Source: Allium sativum (lineage: Eukaryota > Streptophyta > Magnoliopsida > Asparagales > Amaryllidaceae). From it: a DNA stretch of 64,000 nucleotides. Each line of letters opens with the position of its first letter. Position 1 is the first letter of the stretch. The translations under genes were made by a program, and so were the position numbers. Location: assembly GCA_030737875.1 (NCBI GenBank), contig CM060912.1, positions 878,067,199 to 878,131,198 on the forward strand. The letters are read 5' to 3'. The notes beneath the pieces were generated by a model. That model searched no databases and had not been told where the DNA came from. It was given only the letters and a program-made list of their open reading frames with translations. Below are positions 33,672-46,627 of this stretch, piece after piece.

Positions 33672-36600
33672 TGTACTGTGAAAACCCGTAACTTCCCCGG
33701 TGAGGAAAGCGCGGATAGTTCGAGAACAAGCCACAACAAAACGTAGACGAAAGAACATTTCATTGTATATTACAACAATGCACCAGAATACATGAATATA
33801 CAGAGTATAAATGAATATTACATAGAAATATCAGAGATTTAAATTACATTTAAATACATCGCAGCGGAAAATAATACAATACACAACTAGAAGAGATATA
33901 CGGATACAAAGCTTTCCGGATATCATTCCAGCTGTAAACCAGGATCTTGTGAATATAAATCTGCAAAACCAAAACTACTAGCTGCCCGTGTCGAAAATAA
34001 GGGCACCCAGAGTTTAGGTTAAAACAATAAACTCCAAGTCAGTCATGGGACTGGTGTGAGAACTAAAACAGTTGGAAATCTTTATTTTAAAGTTAGGTAA
34101 ATCAAGGGACCACGCCGTATAACACGGAACGGGTTTCCTCCCAAGAATACCAGTGCATAAAACAAACAGCGCAACGCTAAATAAAGAAAAATGAAGCTAT
34201 TATAAGACCCAGGTCCCATCACACAATGCAACGAGAGCCGGAGGATAGGGTTTTTACCTTATAATAGCCAAGAATGCTTGATACGTTTAAAACAAATCAT
34301 TTGGTACTATTATAAGTGCATATTGTATAAAATATCTTCAAATCATAAGTATCAATCATAGACGGCATAAGCGCCCCATCCCACAATGTCGCCATACTAA
34401 GCTCTACAAATAAAACCGGAATACACTAATTGGAAATTGGATTTCCATCATGGTGGCTCCTGATTCAAAAGATCGATCGCATAGTGCAATTCCCCACGGC
34501 TTACGTCCCAGCAAGAGAAACACCGTCTGCACATCCGCACTTTTGGGACCAGAGTATCACTGCGGCTTACGTCCCAGCGAGAGAAAACACCGCTTACTCT
34601 ATACATCCCTGAGCACTAAGCTCATCTCGGTCGACCGAATCCACGACACCACTAAGGTGCCCATCCACTAAAAAGCATACTGATCAAACCATCAGTTTAC
34701 CACCATATTGGGGTGTGAGGCTCGCGAATCAACGCTATACACAAAGCCATGCTATATTAAAGCTGCGCTTTGATCATCATCCACCAAACTTTGCTTTTCA
34801 ACAAAAGTTTGGATCACTGCATCTCAGCATGCCACACTATCAAGCCATATCGTACCACTGATTTCTGCCAATATATAACCTCTGAGCTCGTATGTCTCAG
34901 AGAAGGGCGTTAAGCAAGAGAATAAATTCTCCACCGCCAAACAGATATATATTTAGCAGAGATCAACGAATACAATATAAAGGAATACAATGTCAGACAC
35001 ACCATCCATTTACGAGTCCGTTCTAGGTCTGAACGAAACCGGAGGCACTTTCCTCGCATATCCGTCGATCTCCAAGTACGTCTGGACGACCACCAACTGA
35101 TTCCCTCATCTTGGGTGTACAACCCAATCAAGATCATCAGTAATCACCCAAACAATGTGAAGACTTTCGGTCTTCGACCACCGTCATCATCTTCGACTTT
35201 TCGTCGAATCGGTTATTCAGAATGGGTATAAACCCGGCCTTTTCGAACAACCCGCGTATATGGTAAACAAATGTTACACAATCATAACATACGTCTCATT
35301 CCAATTCAGCAGTCACTAACCGTAAATTAGCAAGAGAACAATTCCCCAAATATTAACCCCGAAGGCCGAAACCAACATCAGACCAATACCCAGGAAACCA
35401 TCCTTCTTAGTTAACCTACAGTTAGATTCTAAATTTCACGTTCTTAGGGAAAGGTTCCCATTAATTTTATCCAAGATAAATTCTTTAAAATTTATCCTTT
35501 AATCTTCCTTTGGATGTCATTTCAAACCAAATTATGGTTTTCTAAACTAGTCGAGATTAGCGAACCACACTGAAGTAATTATTTATTTTATTTCCCAATC
35601 CCAACCTATTCATCTCATGAAGCAAAACTGGTAATACTCCACATCTAACACCACAGTGTTATCGGTAAAATTAATTACCATTTCACGTTCAAATCTAATT
35701 AAACATTTAACTATCACTTTGGAGAAAAACTGGTGATACTCCATTCTCGATCTTTTCAATCTAATTAAAGATTCATTAAAACTCCACTTAGTTTTAATCT
35801 TTAACTGGGTTAAAGAATCAGTGTCATTTAAAACACGGTTCACTATAAACCCAAAAATCAATACCAATTCAATTCTAATTAAATATTATTGATTTGGTAC
35901 ACTTCATTAAATCTAAATAAAAGAATTAATCTTTTCCTCAACTGGGTTTAAGAACAACGTTAATGAAGACGCCATTCACGATATACCCAAAATCCCATTT
36001 GATATTAAATACAAGGCTCTGAATAGAAAATATATCGGCTTATGTTCAATATCAAATTCTACGACCAACAAATATCATATTGGAAATAATGATATAAATA
36101 TATCTTTCAAATTTCCCATAACAATACCTGTATAATCACAAAATCCCACATCGAAATATTCCGAAGACAATTTCGATTCAAATCCATTTCCAATCTATAT
36201 ATTGGAAATCCTGCTTATTTTCAAAACCATTTCAAATCCACTTTATTTATTTTAGAAATAAATAAATTATTATTCTAGTTCAAAACTAGTTCATTTCGAT
36301 AAAAATCTATTTTTAACCTTTCAAATATGGAGTTTTTCATCCCAATTTTTCCCAAATCATTTCTTATAATTTTACACAAATTATTGATATTTTTAATAAT
36401 TTTATCAAGGCCTGTACAGTCGATTTCCATCAACGGCCATCGAACTGCACTTACAACGACCTTTTCCAAATTTGATTTGGACATAATTCCAAATCCAACC
36501 GTTAGATTTCAAATTTCGAATATTCGTTAGAAAGCTCTTTTCGATACGAGCCCAATGGTTCCGGTTTTAGGAGAATCCGACGGTCGGATCTCCCGCAATG

Positions 36601-36889
36601 TCCGTTCGAAGTAAATGGTTGAAATTCACGAACTGCCGCGGCGCGGCGCGTTCTATTCAGACCATTATATATAATATATATATATATATTATATATTTCG
36701 TCGATTTCCTTTTCAAAACAAATTTTATAAATCATTTCAAATTTGTTTCAAAAACAATTTCAACCTTTATTTCAAATTCAAATCAAAATTGAATTTTCCC
36801 CTTATAAATTCTTTTTACATTCACTTCTATTTGATTTCAATTCAAATCGATTTCAATTCTATTTCAATTCGTTTTCATTTGAATTGAAT

Positions 36890-37310
36890 TCAATTCAGAT
36901 TCGTTTTCTATTCGATTCAATTCGAATTCGTTTTCTATTCAATTCAATTCGAATTCGTTTTCTTTTCAATTCAATTCGAATTCGTTTTCTATTCAGTTCA
37001 ATTCGAATTCTTTTTTTATTAAATTCAATTCAAATTCGTTTTCTGTTCAATTCAATTCGAATTCGTTTTCTATTCAATTCAATTCGAATTCGTTTTCTAT
37101 TCAATTCAATTTGAATTCGTTTTCTATTCAATTCAATTCGAATTCGTTTTCTATTCAATTCAATTCGAATTCGTTTTCTATTCAATTCGAATTCGTTTTC
37201 TATTCAATTCAATTCGAATTTGTTTTCTATTCAATTCAATTTGAATTCGTTTTCTATTCAATTCAATTCGAATTCGTTTTCTATTCAATTCAATTTGAAT
37301 TCAGTTTGAA
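36890..37310. repeat. 27-bp tandem array in element 4, left LTR
   Basis: About fifteen near-perfect units made of TTCGTTTTCTATTCAATT and CAATTCGAA. As the unit is 27 bp (nine codons) and stop-free in several frames, it creates long artificial open frames with FLFNSIRIR or SIQFEFVFY repeats. Each unit contains the palindrome CGAATTCG, or a variant of it. Confidence 0.9.
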
Positions 37311-38255
37311 TTTCAATTCTTTTTAAAATATCAGATTTTGAAATCACTTTCGATATTCATTATAAAATAAATAAAATTGATCTTCTTTATAAAATCGATA
37401 TAAATATCGTTCACGTCAAAATGGCGTCCATCTAATCAACACGGCTTCATATATTTCTATTTTCAAATATTCTATTTCAAATATTTCTTTTTCAAATATT
37501 TCTATTCAAATATTGAATGAAGCCCAATCAATTACCATATAATGTTAATTATATGGATTTTTCTACAACACACGTATACAATAACAACGATGAATAATCA
37601 ACCATCATCCAAAGTGCACTCTACACTGTATAAGCATCAAATATAAATATTTAACGCTCATAACAGTCTGTAAATCAACCGATCGACATACAACTAACTA
37701 TTGGGATTAGTGTATGTCATATATCATCCCAATACCCGTGTGGGGTTTCAAACTATCAAATACAGATTTTATTTGTGCAGTTGGGCGATGTGTAAAATTT
37801 ATCGTCCCAATCAATATCAGTCAAATGTGTGTATATAAACAAATCGTCCGATCTGTTTATTTTTATTTCATTTCATATACACGTTAAAAATTCCATTTTT
37901 AACTATAAAATATTTTCCACTATAAAATATTTTTATTTCAACTATATAAATGTTTTATTTCATTTCACATCACATCACACAATCAACTACACATCAAAAT
38001 CAAACAAACAAGCATATAAGCCGTCAATGGTCTGTGGACGACGGGTGTCGGGTGCTACTAAACACCGTCTGCATCCTAGTATATATTATTAACTAGAAAT
38101 AAAATTAAAAGTGAGAAGTTCTCACAGAGGGTTCCACTCCACCATTTCTTTTCTGAATTTCGGAACCATTCGAATTTTCCCGCAATATCAACGCAATCCT
38201 TCTCTACGCTGTTCATATTAAAAATCACATTTTTATCCTTGCTTTTTCTTTCTTC

Positions 38256-38402
38256 TTATATTTTCAAATCAAATTCTACTGTATATTTTCAAATCAAATT
38301 CTACTGTATATTTTCAAATCAAATTCTACTGTATATTTTCAAATCAAATTCTACTGTATATTTTCAAATCAAATTCTACTGTATATTTTCAAATTAAATT
38401 CT
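38256..38402. repeat. 25-bp tandem array in element 4, left LTR (6 units)
   Basis: Six copies of a unit composed of GTATATTTTC and AAATCAAATTCTACT. The other LTR has about thirteen copies. Confidence 0.9.
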
Positions 38403-38615
38403 CTATAAACTAAAACTGATTTAAGCTATATTTTATCTAAACAAAACTGATTTTAAATTAATCCTCTATATATGTTTCTAAAACAATCCATATAGTAATT
38501 AATAAAATAAGGAAAAAGAACTACCTTAATCACTATTTCCTAAGTTAAATAAAACTGATTTTTTTCTCTATGTATTATGTAAAATAATAATAATAAGAAA
38601 ACACACCTTTCTTCC

Positions 38616-38942
38616 TCAATCGTTTGCTCCTATTACCATTTGAAAACCACTGTTGGGCTTAACCCACCACCATCGCCTCCTAGGTTTAACCCTACGCTGC
38701 CACATAGGGGATCGGACCCCCATCCACGGCGACCACGATGACCGGCCTTCGCTCCTCTTCCCATCGCCCCCACCATGGTTCAGCTCGAACGCGAACCGCA
38801 CCCCCAACTGGCCTTGAACGACGGCGCTTTGCGCTCGATTATTGAATAGCTCACCTATCGGGTCTCGATCAAACCCATATCCGCTGAAAGATCGCGGATT
38901 CCCTTTGAAGGTTTGCGTTGGAGGATTGGAAGGATGATTCAT
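38616..38942 (-). CDS. LTR-borne open frame, 108 codons, unknown
   Basis: Begins MNHPSNPPTQTFKGNPRSF in a GC-rich island within an otherwise AT-rich LTR, about 130 bases downstream of a TATA box (39066-39076). It is basic, with an RRRVKPRRRWWWV-like stretch near the end and no hydrophobic signal or recognised domain. The second LTR (46627-46343) has the same frame truncated to 94 codons, since AAG has become TAG. It could be the first frame of the element's transcript or simply a leader with chance openness; no homologue is recognised. Confidence 0.3.
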   Translation of the reverse strand: MNHPSNPPTQTFKGNPRSFSGYGFDRDPIGELFNNRAQSAVVQGQLGVRFAFELNHGGGDGKRSEGRSSWSPWMGVRSPMWQRRVKPRRRWWWVKPNSGFQMVIGAND

Positions 38943-39065
38943 GGATTGGAAAATAAGAGGGATTTAATTTTTGAAGAATATCGGCCTTTGAACGAGAAGG
39001 AGGCGGTTATCTTCCTGTTTGACCACGAATTGGACTATTGACCTAGGGTTTGACAGGTTTGAGGC

Positions 39066-39076
39066 CATATATACTT
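39066..39076 (-). promoter_or_regulatory. Candidate LTR promoter TATA box, element 4 (left LTR)
   Basis: The element strand reads AAGTATATATGGCC about 930 bp from the LTR start. The equivalent in the right LTR is near 46746-46758. TATA-like boxes at about the same depth occur in the related LTRs at 51223 and 63211. Confidence 0.45.
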
Positions 39077-40001
39077 ATATTTTAATGTTCTAATATTTTT
39101 TTTCTTTTCAACTTTAACTTGTTTAACCTACCGGCTCCAAATTCAACCCAACTAGTGTCGCCCCTAGCTAATTACCCCCCTTCTGAACACAATGAGATAT
39201 GTCACACAGGCCAATTCGATCGTTACGATTAGTTTCCATCAAAATTAAAACATAAATCTTTATATATTCAATTTAAACGCTCATTTCAATTTACCGGGGC
39301 CACATACGAACCCTAAAACTTCTCGAAAGATATTTTCTAGCTTCGTATTGACGATACGGTCCTAACAAAACTAATTTCACCGAATTCTGAGACCCTTTGA
39401 AAAATGGTCATTTTCTGGTCGATCGAAATTGACTGAAACTGTTAAAACACGTTTTCCTTTGTCACGCTCACATATTGATTCGAAAAATTACGAATTTTGA
39501 AACCTAGCAATAATTTGACATTCCAGTTCGAACAAAAGTGGTTTTGTCGAAAACATAGGTCTTTTGCAAAATGGCTATTTTTAAAGGCCTTTATATATAT
39601 TAAAATATATATAAATTCCATAGCGACTATTCTGAAATTTCAAATGGACATATCTTTTTATCCTCGCTATGAAATTTTGATTTTTCAGATTCGTTGGAAA
39701 GATATTATCAAATAGATCCTACTATTTTTGGTTTCACTAAAATCCGGTTTATTTTGCACCCGGTACATTCATTTGAATTTTAAAATCGAATTATCGAACT
39801 ACCGCGCCATTTTCAACTCCTTTTATAATATATCAATAATTATTTAAATTCTAACGACGACGTATATAATATATACGTTCGAATTATATTCAAAATAAAT
39901 TTCGTTGATATTATTTAAAAAAATCTATTTTAAATATTCAAAATTCGCTGAAATTGCAAAAATAAAATTTTTAAACTGGCCCAGATTTTCGGGTTGTTAC
40001 A

Positions 40002-41046
40002 ATCTCCCCCACTTAAAACTTTTCGTCCCCGAAAAGGAACGAAGCCGAAAGTTGTTTTAAATACCAACTCAACTTTCATTGTTTTGATTACGGCTTAAGT
40101 TCTTCAACTTTTTAGTTTCTAAGAACTTCTCAAATTTCTCAAAAATTTGGCTAACACCCTAAATTTTCGAAAAATTTCGCCATAACCTCCCCTGCACCGG
40201 GAGCACGGGAAAATCCTGAAATTGCCATACAGGCCTTCTGATCTCAAAAAGAAAAAGAAAAAGCCAAGCGGCTAGCCAATCGGCTCATAAAATCATCATC
40301 ACCCAAACAAAACAGTAAATTATGATAAACATGTACCTATTTGTCGGGCAAACAATTTTATTCTTCTGCTCTAGCCTCTTTACTATGACCTGTTCAATGT
40401 AAGTACATGTATATGCATGCAAATGCGACTAATTTTCAATACAATTCACTTTTTGGTTCAAATTGGCTACATGGTACAAATTTCAATTAATCCATCAATA
40501 ATCAACAACACAACCAGCAATCAATTAGTTGATTAGCTTTTCAAATGCATAACTTTGATATATAGTCAAAAATCAGATTTTCGATGCCAAATCACAACAA
40601 TAAGCCCTATCTAGTTTTGGTTCTCACACCAGTCAATAGGAAATATATAGAAAGCCCACTTTCGTCACTTGAACATTAATTCTAATGATGGAGCTCCATC
40701 ATCAAAATCATCTCCGGGCGATTAGAGTGTAATTCTATATCTATCCAGTATATTAAAATTTCAAATACACGTGGATCAGACGTATACGCAAAATCTTTAT
40801 ATACTGGACTGTCCAACTCAATATAAATAGATAATCAAATACGAATAATTGATTTAAATTTTCAAAACAAAAATTTGTTTTCACTTTCAAAAATATACTC
40901 TTCACACTCGTTCTAGGATGCTACTGATCCCATCTCTAACGAGTCATTCCCGTTGGATATTACTAATCCAATTCTGATGAATTCTTCCGTATGGTTCTAA
41001 TGTGTCTTGTTCTCTGAGCTTTGTAAACCAAAGCTCTGATACCAAC
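40002..41046 (-). other. Element 4 interior (1045 bp), no gene
   Basis: Contains the polypurine tract at the left edge (40002-40014), the primer site at the right edge (41033-41044), and between them AT-rich sequence without a meaningful open frame. A short inverted repeat, TTTTCGTCCCCGAAAA, lies at about 40019-40034 beside the polypurine tract. Confidence 0.85.
41033..41044 (-). other. Primer binding site (initiator-Met tRNA), element 4
   Basis: The minus strand reads TGGTATCAGAGC, two bases inside the 5' LTR edge (41047). Confidence 0.9.
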
Positions 41047-44000
41047 TGTGAAAACCCGTAACTTCCCCGGTGAGGAAAGCGCGGATAGTTCGAGAACAAG
41101 CCACAACAGAACGTAGACGAAAGAACATTTCATTGTATATTACAACAATGCACCAGAATACAAGAATATACAGAGTATAAATGAATATTGCACAGAAATA
41201 TCAGAGATTTAAATTACATTTAAATACATCGCAGCGGAAAATAATACAATAAACAACTAGAAGAGATATACGGATACAAAGCTTTCCGGATATCATTCCA
41301 GCTGTAAACCAGGATCCTGTGAATATAAATCTGCAAAACCAAAACTACTAGCTGCCCGTGTCGAAAATAAGGGCACCCAGAGTTTAGGTTAAAACAATAA
41401 ACTCCAGGTCAGTCATGGGGCTGGTGTGAGAACTAAAACAGTTGTAAATCTTTATTTTAAAGTTAGGTAAATCAAGGGACCACGCCGTATAACACGGAAC
41501 GGGTTTCCTCCCAAGAATATCAGTGCATAAAACAAACAGCGCAATGCTAAATAAAGAAAAATGAAGCTATTATAAGACCCAGGTCCCATCACACAATGCA
41601 ACGCAAGCCGGAGGATAGGGTTTTTACCTTATAATAGCCAAGAATGGTTGATACGTTTAAAACAAATCATTTGGTACTATTATAAGTGCATATTGTATAA
41701 AATATCTTCAAATCATAAGTATCAATCATAGACGGCATAAGCGCCCCATCCCACTATGTCGCCATATTAGGCTCTACAAATAAAACCGGAATACACGTAT
41801 TGGAAATTGGATTTCCATCATGGTGGCTCCCGATTCGAAAGATCGAACACGTAGTTCAATTCCCCACGGCTTACGTCCCAGCAAGAGAAAACACCGTCTG
41901 CACATCCGCACTTTTGGGACCAGAGTATCACCGCGGCTTACGTCCCAGCGAGAGAAAACACCGCTTACTCTATACATCCCTGAGCACTAAGCTCATCTCG
42001 GTCGACCGAATCCACGACACCACTAAGGTGCCCATCCACTAAAAAGCATACTGATCAAACCATCAGTTTACCACCATACCGGGGTGTGAGGCTCGCGAAT
42101 CAACGCTATACACAAAGCCATGCTATATTAAAGCTGCGCTTTGATCATCATCCACCAAACTTTGCTTTTCAACAAAAGTCTGGATCACTGCATCTCAGCA
42201 TGCCACACTATCAAGCCATATCGTACCACTGATTTCTGCCAATATATAACCTCTGAGCTCGTATGTCTCAGAGAAGGGCGTTAAGCAAGAGAATAAATTC
42301 TCCGCCGCCAAACAGATATATATTTAGCAGAGATCAACGAATGCAATATAAAGGAATACAATGTCAGACACACCATCCATTTACGAGTCCGTTCTAGGTC
42401 TGAACGAAACCGGAGGCACTTTCCTCGCATATCCGTCGATCTCCAAGTACGTCTGGACGACCACCAACTGATTCCCTCATCTTGGGTGTACAGCCCAATC
42501 GAGATCATCAGTAATCACCCAAACGATGTGAAGACTTTCGGTCTTCGACCACCGTCATCATCTTCGACTTTTCGTCGAATCGGTTATTCAGAATGGGTAT
42601 AAACCCGGCCTTTTCGAACAACCCGCGTATATGGTAAACAAATGTTACACAATCATAACATACGCCTCATTCCAATTCAGCAGTCACTAACCGTAAATTA
42701 GTAAGAGAACAATTCCCCAAATATTAACCCCGAAGGCCGAAACCAACATCAGATCAATACCCAGGAAACCATCCTTCTTAGTTAACCTACAGTTAGATTC
42801 TAAATTTCACGTTCTTAGGGAAAGGTTCCCATTAATTTTATCCAAGATAAATTCTTTAAAATTTATCTTTTAATCTTCCTTTGGATGTCATTTCAAACCA
42901 AATTATGGTTTCCTAAACTAGTCGAGATTAGCGAACCACACCGAAGTAATTATTTATTTTATTTCCCAATCCCAACCTATTCATCTCATGAAGCAAAACT
43001 GGTAATACTCCACATCTAACACCACAGTGTTATCGGTAAAATTAATTACCATTTCGCGTTCAAATCTAATTAAAGATTTAACTATCGCTTTGGAGCAAAA
43101 CTGGTGATACTCCATTCTCGATCTTTTCAATCTAATTAAAGATTCATTAAAACTCCACTTAGTTTTAATCTTTAACTGGGTTAAAGAATCAGTGTCATTT
43201 AAAACACGGTTCACTATAAACCCAAAAATCAATACCAATTCAATTCCAATTAAATATTATTGATTTGGTACACTTCATTAAATCTAAATAAAAGATTTAA
43301 TCTTTTCCTCAACTGGGTTTAAGAACAACGTTAATGAAGACGCCATTCACGACATACCCAAAATCCGATTTAATATTAAATACAAGGCGCTGAATAGAAA
43401 ATATATCGGCTTATGTTCAATATCAAATTCTACGACCAACAAATATCGTATTGGAAATAACGATATAAATATATCTTTCAAATTTCCCATAACAATACCT
43501 GTATAATCACAAAATCCCACATCGAAATATTCCGAAGACAATTTCGATTCAAATCCATTTCCAATCTATATATTGGAAATCCTGGTTATTTTCAAAACCA
43601 TTTCAAATCCACTTTATTTATTTTAAAAATAAATAAATTATTATTCTAGTTCAAAACTAGTTCATTTCGATAAAAATCTATTTTTATCCTTTCAAAAATG
43701 GACTTTTTCATCCCAATTTTTCCCAAATCATTTCTTATGATTTTACACAAATTATTGATATTTTTAATAATTTTATCAAGGCCTGTACAGTCGATTTCCA
43801 TCAACGGCCATAGAATTGCACTTACAACGACCTTTTCCAAATTTGATTTGGACATAATTCCAAATCCAACCGTTAGATTTCAAATTTCTAATATTCGTTA
43901 GAAAGCTCTTTTCGATACAAACCCAACGGTTCCGGTTTTAGGAGAATCCGACGGTCGGGTCTCCCGCAATGTCTGTTCGAAGTCAATGGTCGAAATTCAC

Positions 44001-44269
44001 GAACTGCCACGGCGCGGCGCGTTCTATTCAGACCATTATATATATAATATATATATATATATTATATATATTTCGTCGGTTTCCTTTTTAAAACGAATTT
44101 TATAAATCATTTCAAATTTGTTTCAAAAACAATTTCAACCTTTATTTCAAATTCAAATCAAAATTGAATTGTCCCCTTATAAATTCTTTTTACATTCACT
44201 TCTATTTGATTTCAATTCAAATCGATTTCAATTCTATTTCAATTCGTTTTCAATTGAATTCAATTCAAT

Positions 44270-44813
44270 TCAGATTCGTTTTCTATTCGATTCAATTCGA
44301 ATTCGTTTTCTATTCAATTCAATTCGAATTCGTTTTCTATTCAGTTCAATTCGAATTCGTTTTCTGTTAAATTCAATTCAAATTCGTTTTCTATTCAATT
44401 CAATTCAAATTCGTTTTCTATTCAATTCAATTCAAATTCGTTTTCTATTCAATTCAATTCGAATTCGTTTTCTATTCAATTCAATTCGAATTCGTTTTCT
44501 ATTCAATTCAATTCGAATTCGTTTTCTATTCAATTCAATTCGAATTCGTTTTCTATTCAATTCAATTTGAATTCGTTTTCTATTCAATTCAATTCGAATT
44601 CGTTTTCTATTCAATCCAATTCAAATTCGATTTCTATTCAATTCAATTCGAATTCGTTTTCTATTCTATTCAATTCGAATTCGTTTTCTATTCAATTCAA
44701 TTTGAATTAGTTTTCTATTCAATTCAATTCGAATTCGTTTTCTATTCAATTCAATTTGAATTCGTTTTCAATTCAATTCGAATTCGTTTTCTATTCAATT
44801 CAATTTGAATTCA
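44270..44813. repeat. 27-bp tandem array in element 4, right LTR
   Basis: About twenty units of the same sequence as at 36890-37310, again open in several frames on both strands (a 150-codon frame on plus, a 60-codon frame on minus). These are composition artefacts of a 27-bp period. Confidence 0.9.
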
Positions 44814-45765
44814 GTTTGAATTTCAATTCTTTTTAAAATATCAGATTTTGAAATCACTTTCGATATTCATTATAAAATGAATAAAATCGATATTCATTAT
44901 AAAATCGATATAAATATCGTTCACGTCAAAATGGCGTCCATCTAATCAACACGGCTTCATATATTTCTATTTTCAAATATTCTATTTCAAATATTTCTTT
45001 TTCAAATATTTCTATTCAAATATTGAATGAGGCCCAATCAATTACCATATAATGTTAATTATATGGATTTTTCTACAACGCACGTATACAATAACAACGA
45101 TGAATAATCAACCATCATCCAAAGTGCACTCTACACTATATAAGCATCAAATATAAATATTTAACGCTCATAACAGTCTGTCAATCAACCGATCGACATA
45201 CAACTAACTATTGGGATTAGTGTATGTCATATATCATCCCAATACCCGTGTGCGGTTTCAAACAATTAAACACGGATTTTATTTGTGCAGTTGGGCGATG
45301 TGTAAAATTTATCGTCCCAATCAATATCAGTCAAATGTGTGTATATAAACAAATCGTCCGATCTGTTTATTTTTATTTCATTTCATATACACGTCAAAAA
45401 TTCCATTTATAACTATAAAATATTTTCCACTATAAAATATTTTTATTTCAACTATATAAATGTTTTATTTCATTTCACATCACATCACACAATCAACTAC
45501 ACATCAAAATCAAACAAACAAGCATACAAGCCGTCCATGGTTGGTGGACGACGGGTGTTGGGTGCTACTAAACACTGTCTGCATCCTAGTATATATTATT
45601 AACTAGAAATATAATTAAAAGTGAGAAGTTCTCACAGAGGGTTCCACTCCACCATTTCTTTTCTGAATTTCTGAACCGTTCGAATTTTCCCGCAATATCA
45701 ACGCAATCCTTCTCTACGCTGTTCATATTAAAAATCACATTTTTATCCTTGCTTTTTCTTTCTTC

Positions 45766-46085
45766 TTATATTTTCAAATCAAATTCTACTGTATATTTTC
45801 AAATCAAATTCTACTGTATATTTTCAAATCAAATTCTACTGTATATTTTCAAATCAAATTCTACTGTATATTTTCAAATCAAAATCTACTGTATATTTTC
45901 AAATTAAATTCTACTGTATATTTTCAAATCAAATTCTACTGTATATTTTAAAATCAAATTCTACTGTATATTTTCAAATCAAATTCTACTGTATATTTTC
46001 AAATCAAATTTTACTGTATATTTTCAAATCAAATTTTACTGTATATTTTCAAATCAAATTCTACTGTATATTTTCAAATCAATTC
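45766..46085. repeat. 25-bp tandem array in element 4, right LTR (about 13 units)
   Basis: Same unit as at 38256-38402, with roughly twice the copy number. A few units carry single changes. Confidence 0.9.
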
Positions 46086-46342
46086 TCTATAAACTAAAAC
46101 TGATTTAAACTATATTTTATCTAAACAAAACTGATTTTAAATTAATCCTCTATATATATTTCTAAAACAATCCATATAGTAATTAATAAAATAAGGAAAA
46201 AGAACTACCTTAATCACTATTTCTTAAGTTAAATAAAACTGGTTTTTTTTCTCTATGTATTATGTAAAATAATAATAAGAAGAAAACACACCTTTCTTCC
46301 TCAATCGTTTGCTCCTATTACCATTTGAAAACCACTGTTGGG

Positions 46343-46627
46343 CTAAACCCACCACCATCGCCTCCTAGGTTTAACCCTACGCCGCCACATAGGGGATCGG
46401 ACCCCCATCCACGACGACCACGATGACCGGCCTGCGCTCCTCTTCCCATCGCCCCCACCATGGTTCAGCTCGAACGCGAACCGCACCCCCAACTGGCCTT
46501 GAACGACGGCGCTTTGCGCTTGATTATTGAATAGCTCACCTATCGGGTCTCGATCAAACCCATATCCGCTGAAAGATCGCGGATTCCCTTTGAAGGTTTG
46601 CGTTGGAGGATTGGAAGGATGATTCAT
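46343..46627 (-). CDS. LTR-borne open frame, 94 codons, unknown
   Basis: The copy of the frame at 38616-38942 in the 5' LTR; this is the LTR that would drive the transcript. It is identical for most of its length, with a few substitutions, and stops 14 codons earlier. No recognised domain. Confidence 0.3.
   Translation of the reverse strand: MNHPSNPPTQTFKGNPRSFSGYGFDRDPIGELFNNQAQSAVVQGQLGVRFAFELNHGGGDGKRSAGRSSWSSWMGVRSPMWRRRVKPRRRWWWV

Larger units (their letters stand above)
33677..40001 (-). repeat. Element 4, 3' LTR (6325 bp)
   Basis: Collinear with 41047-47673. In the element's direction: U3 of about 0.93 kb, TATA box near 39066-39076, GC-rich leader with a 108-codon frame (38942-38616), 25-bp array, AT-rich region, 27-bp array, then a long U5 ending in GGGTTTTCACA. 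Confidence 0.93.

Noticed and set aside
44118..44614. 150-codon plus frame and 60-codon minus frame
   Set aside because: Both are readings of the 27-bp tandem array and have no independent coding evidence.
45766..46085. Regular 25-bp repeats suggestive of a CRISPR array
   Set aside because: The units are directly adjacent with no unique spacers and lie in a plant LTR; it is a minisatellite.
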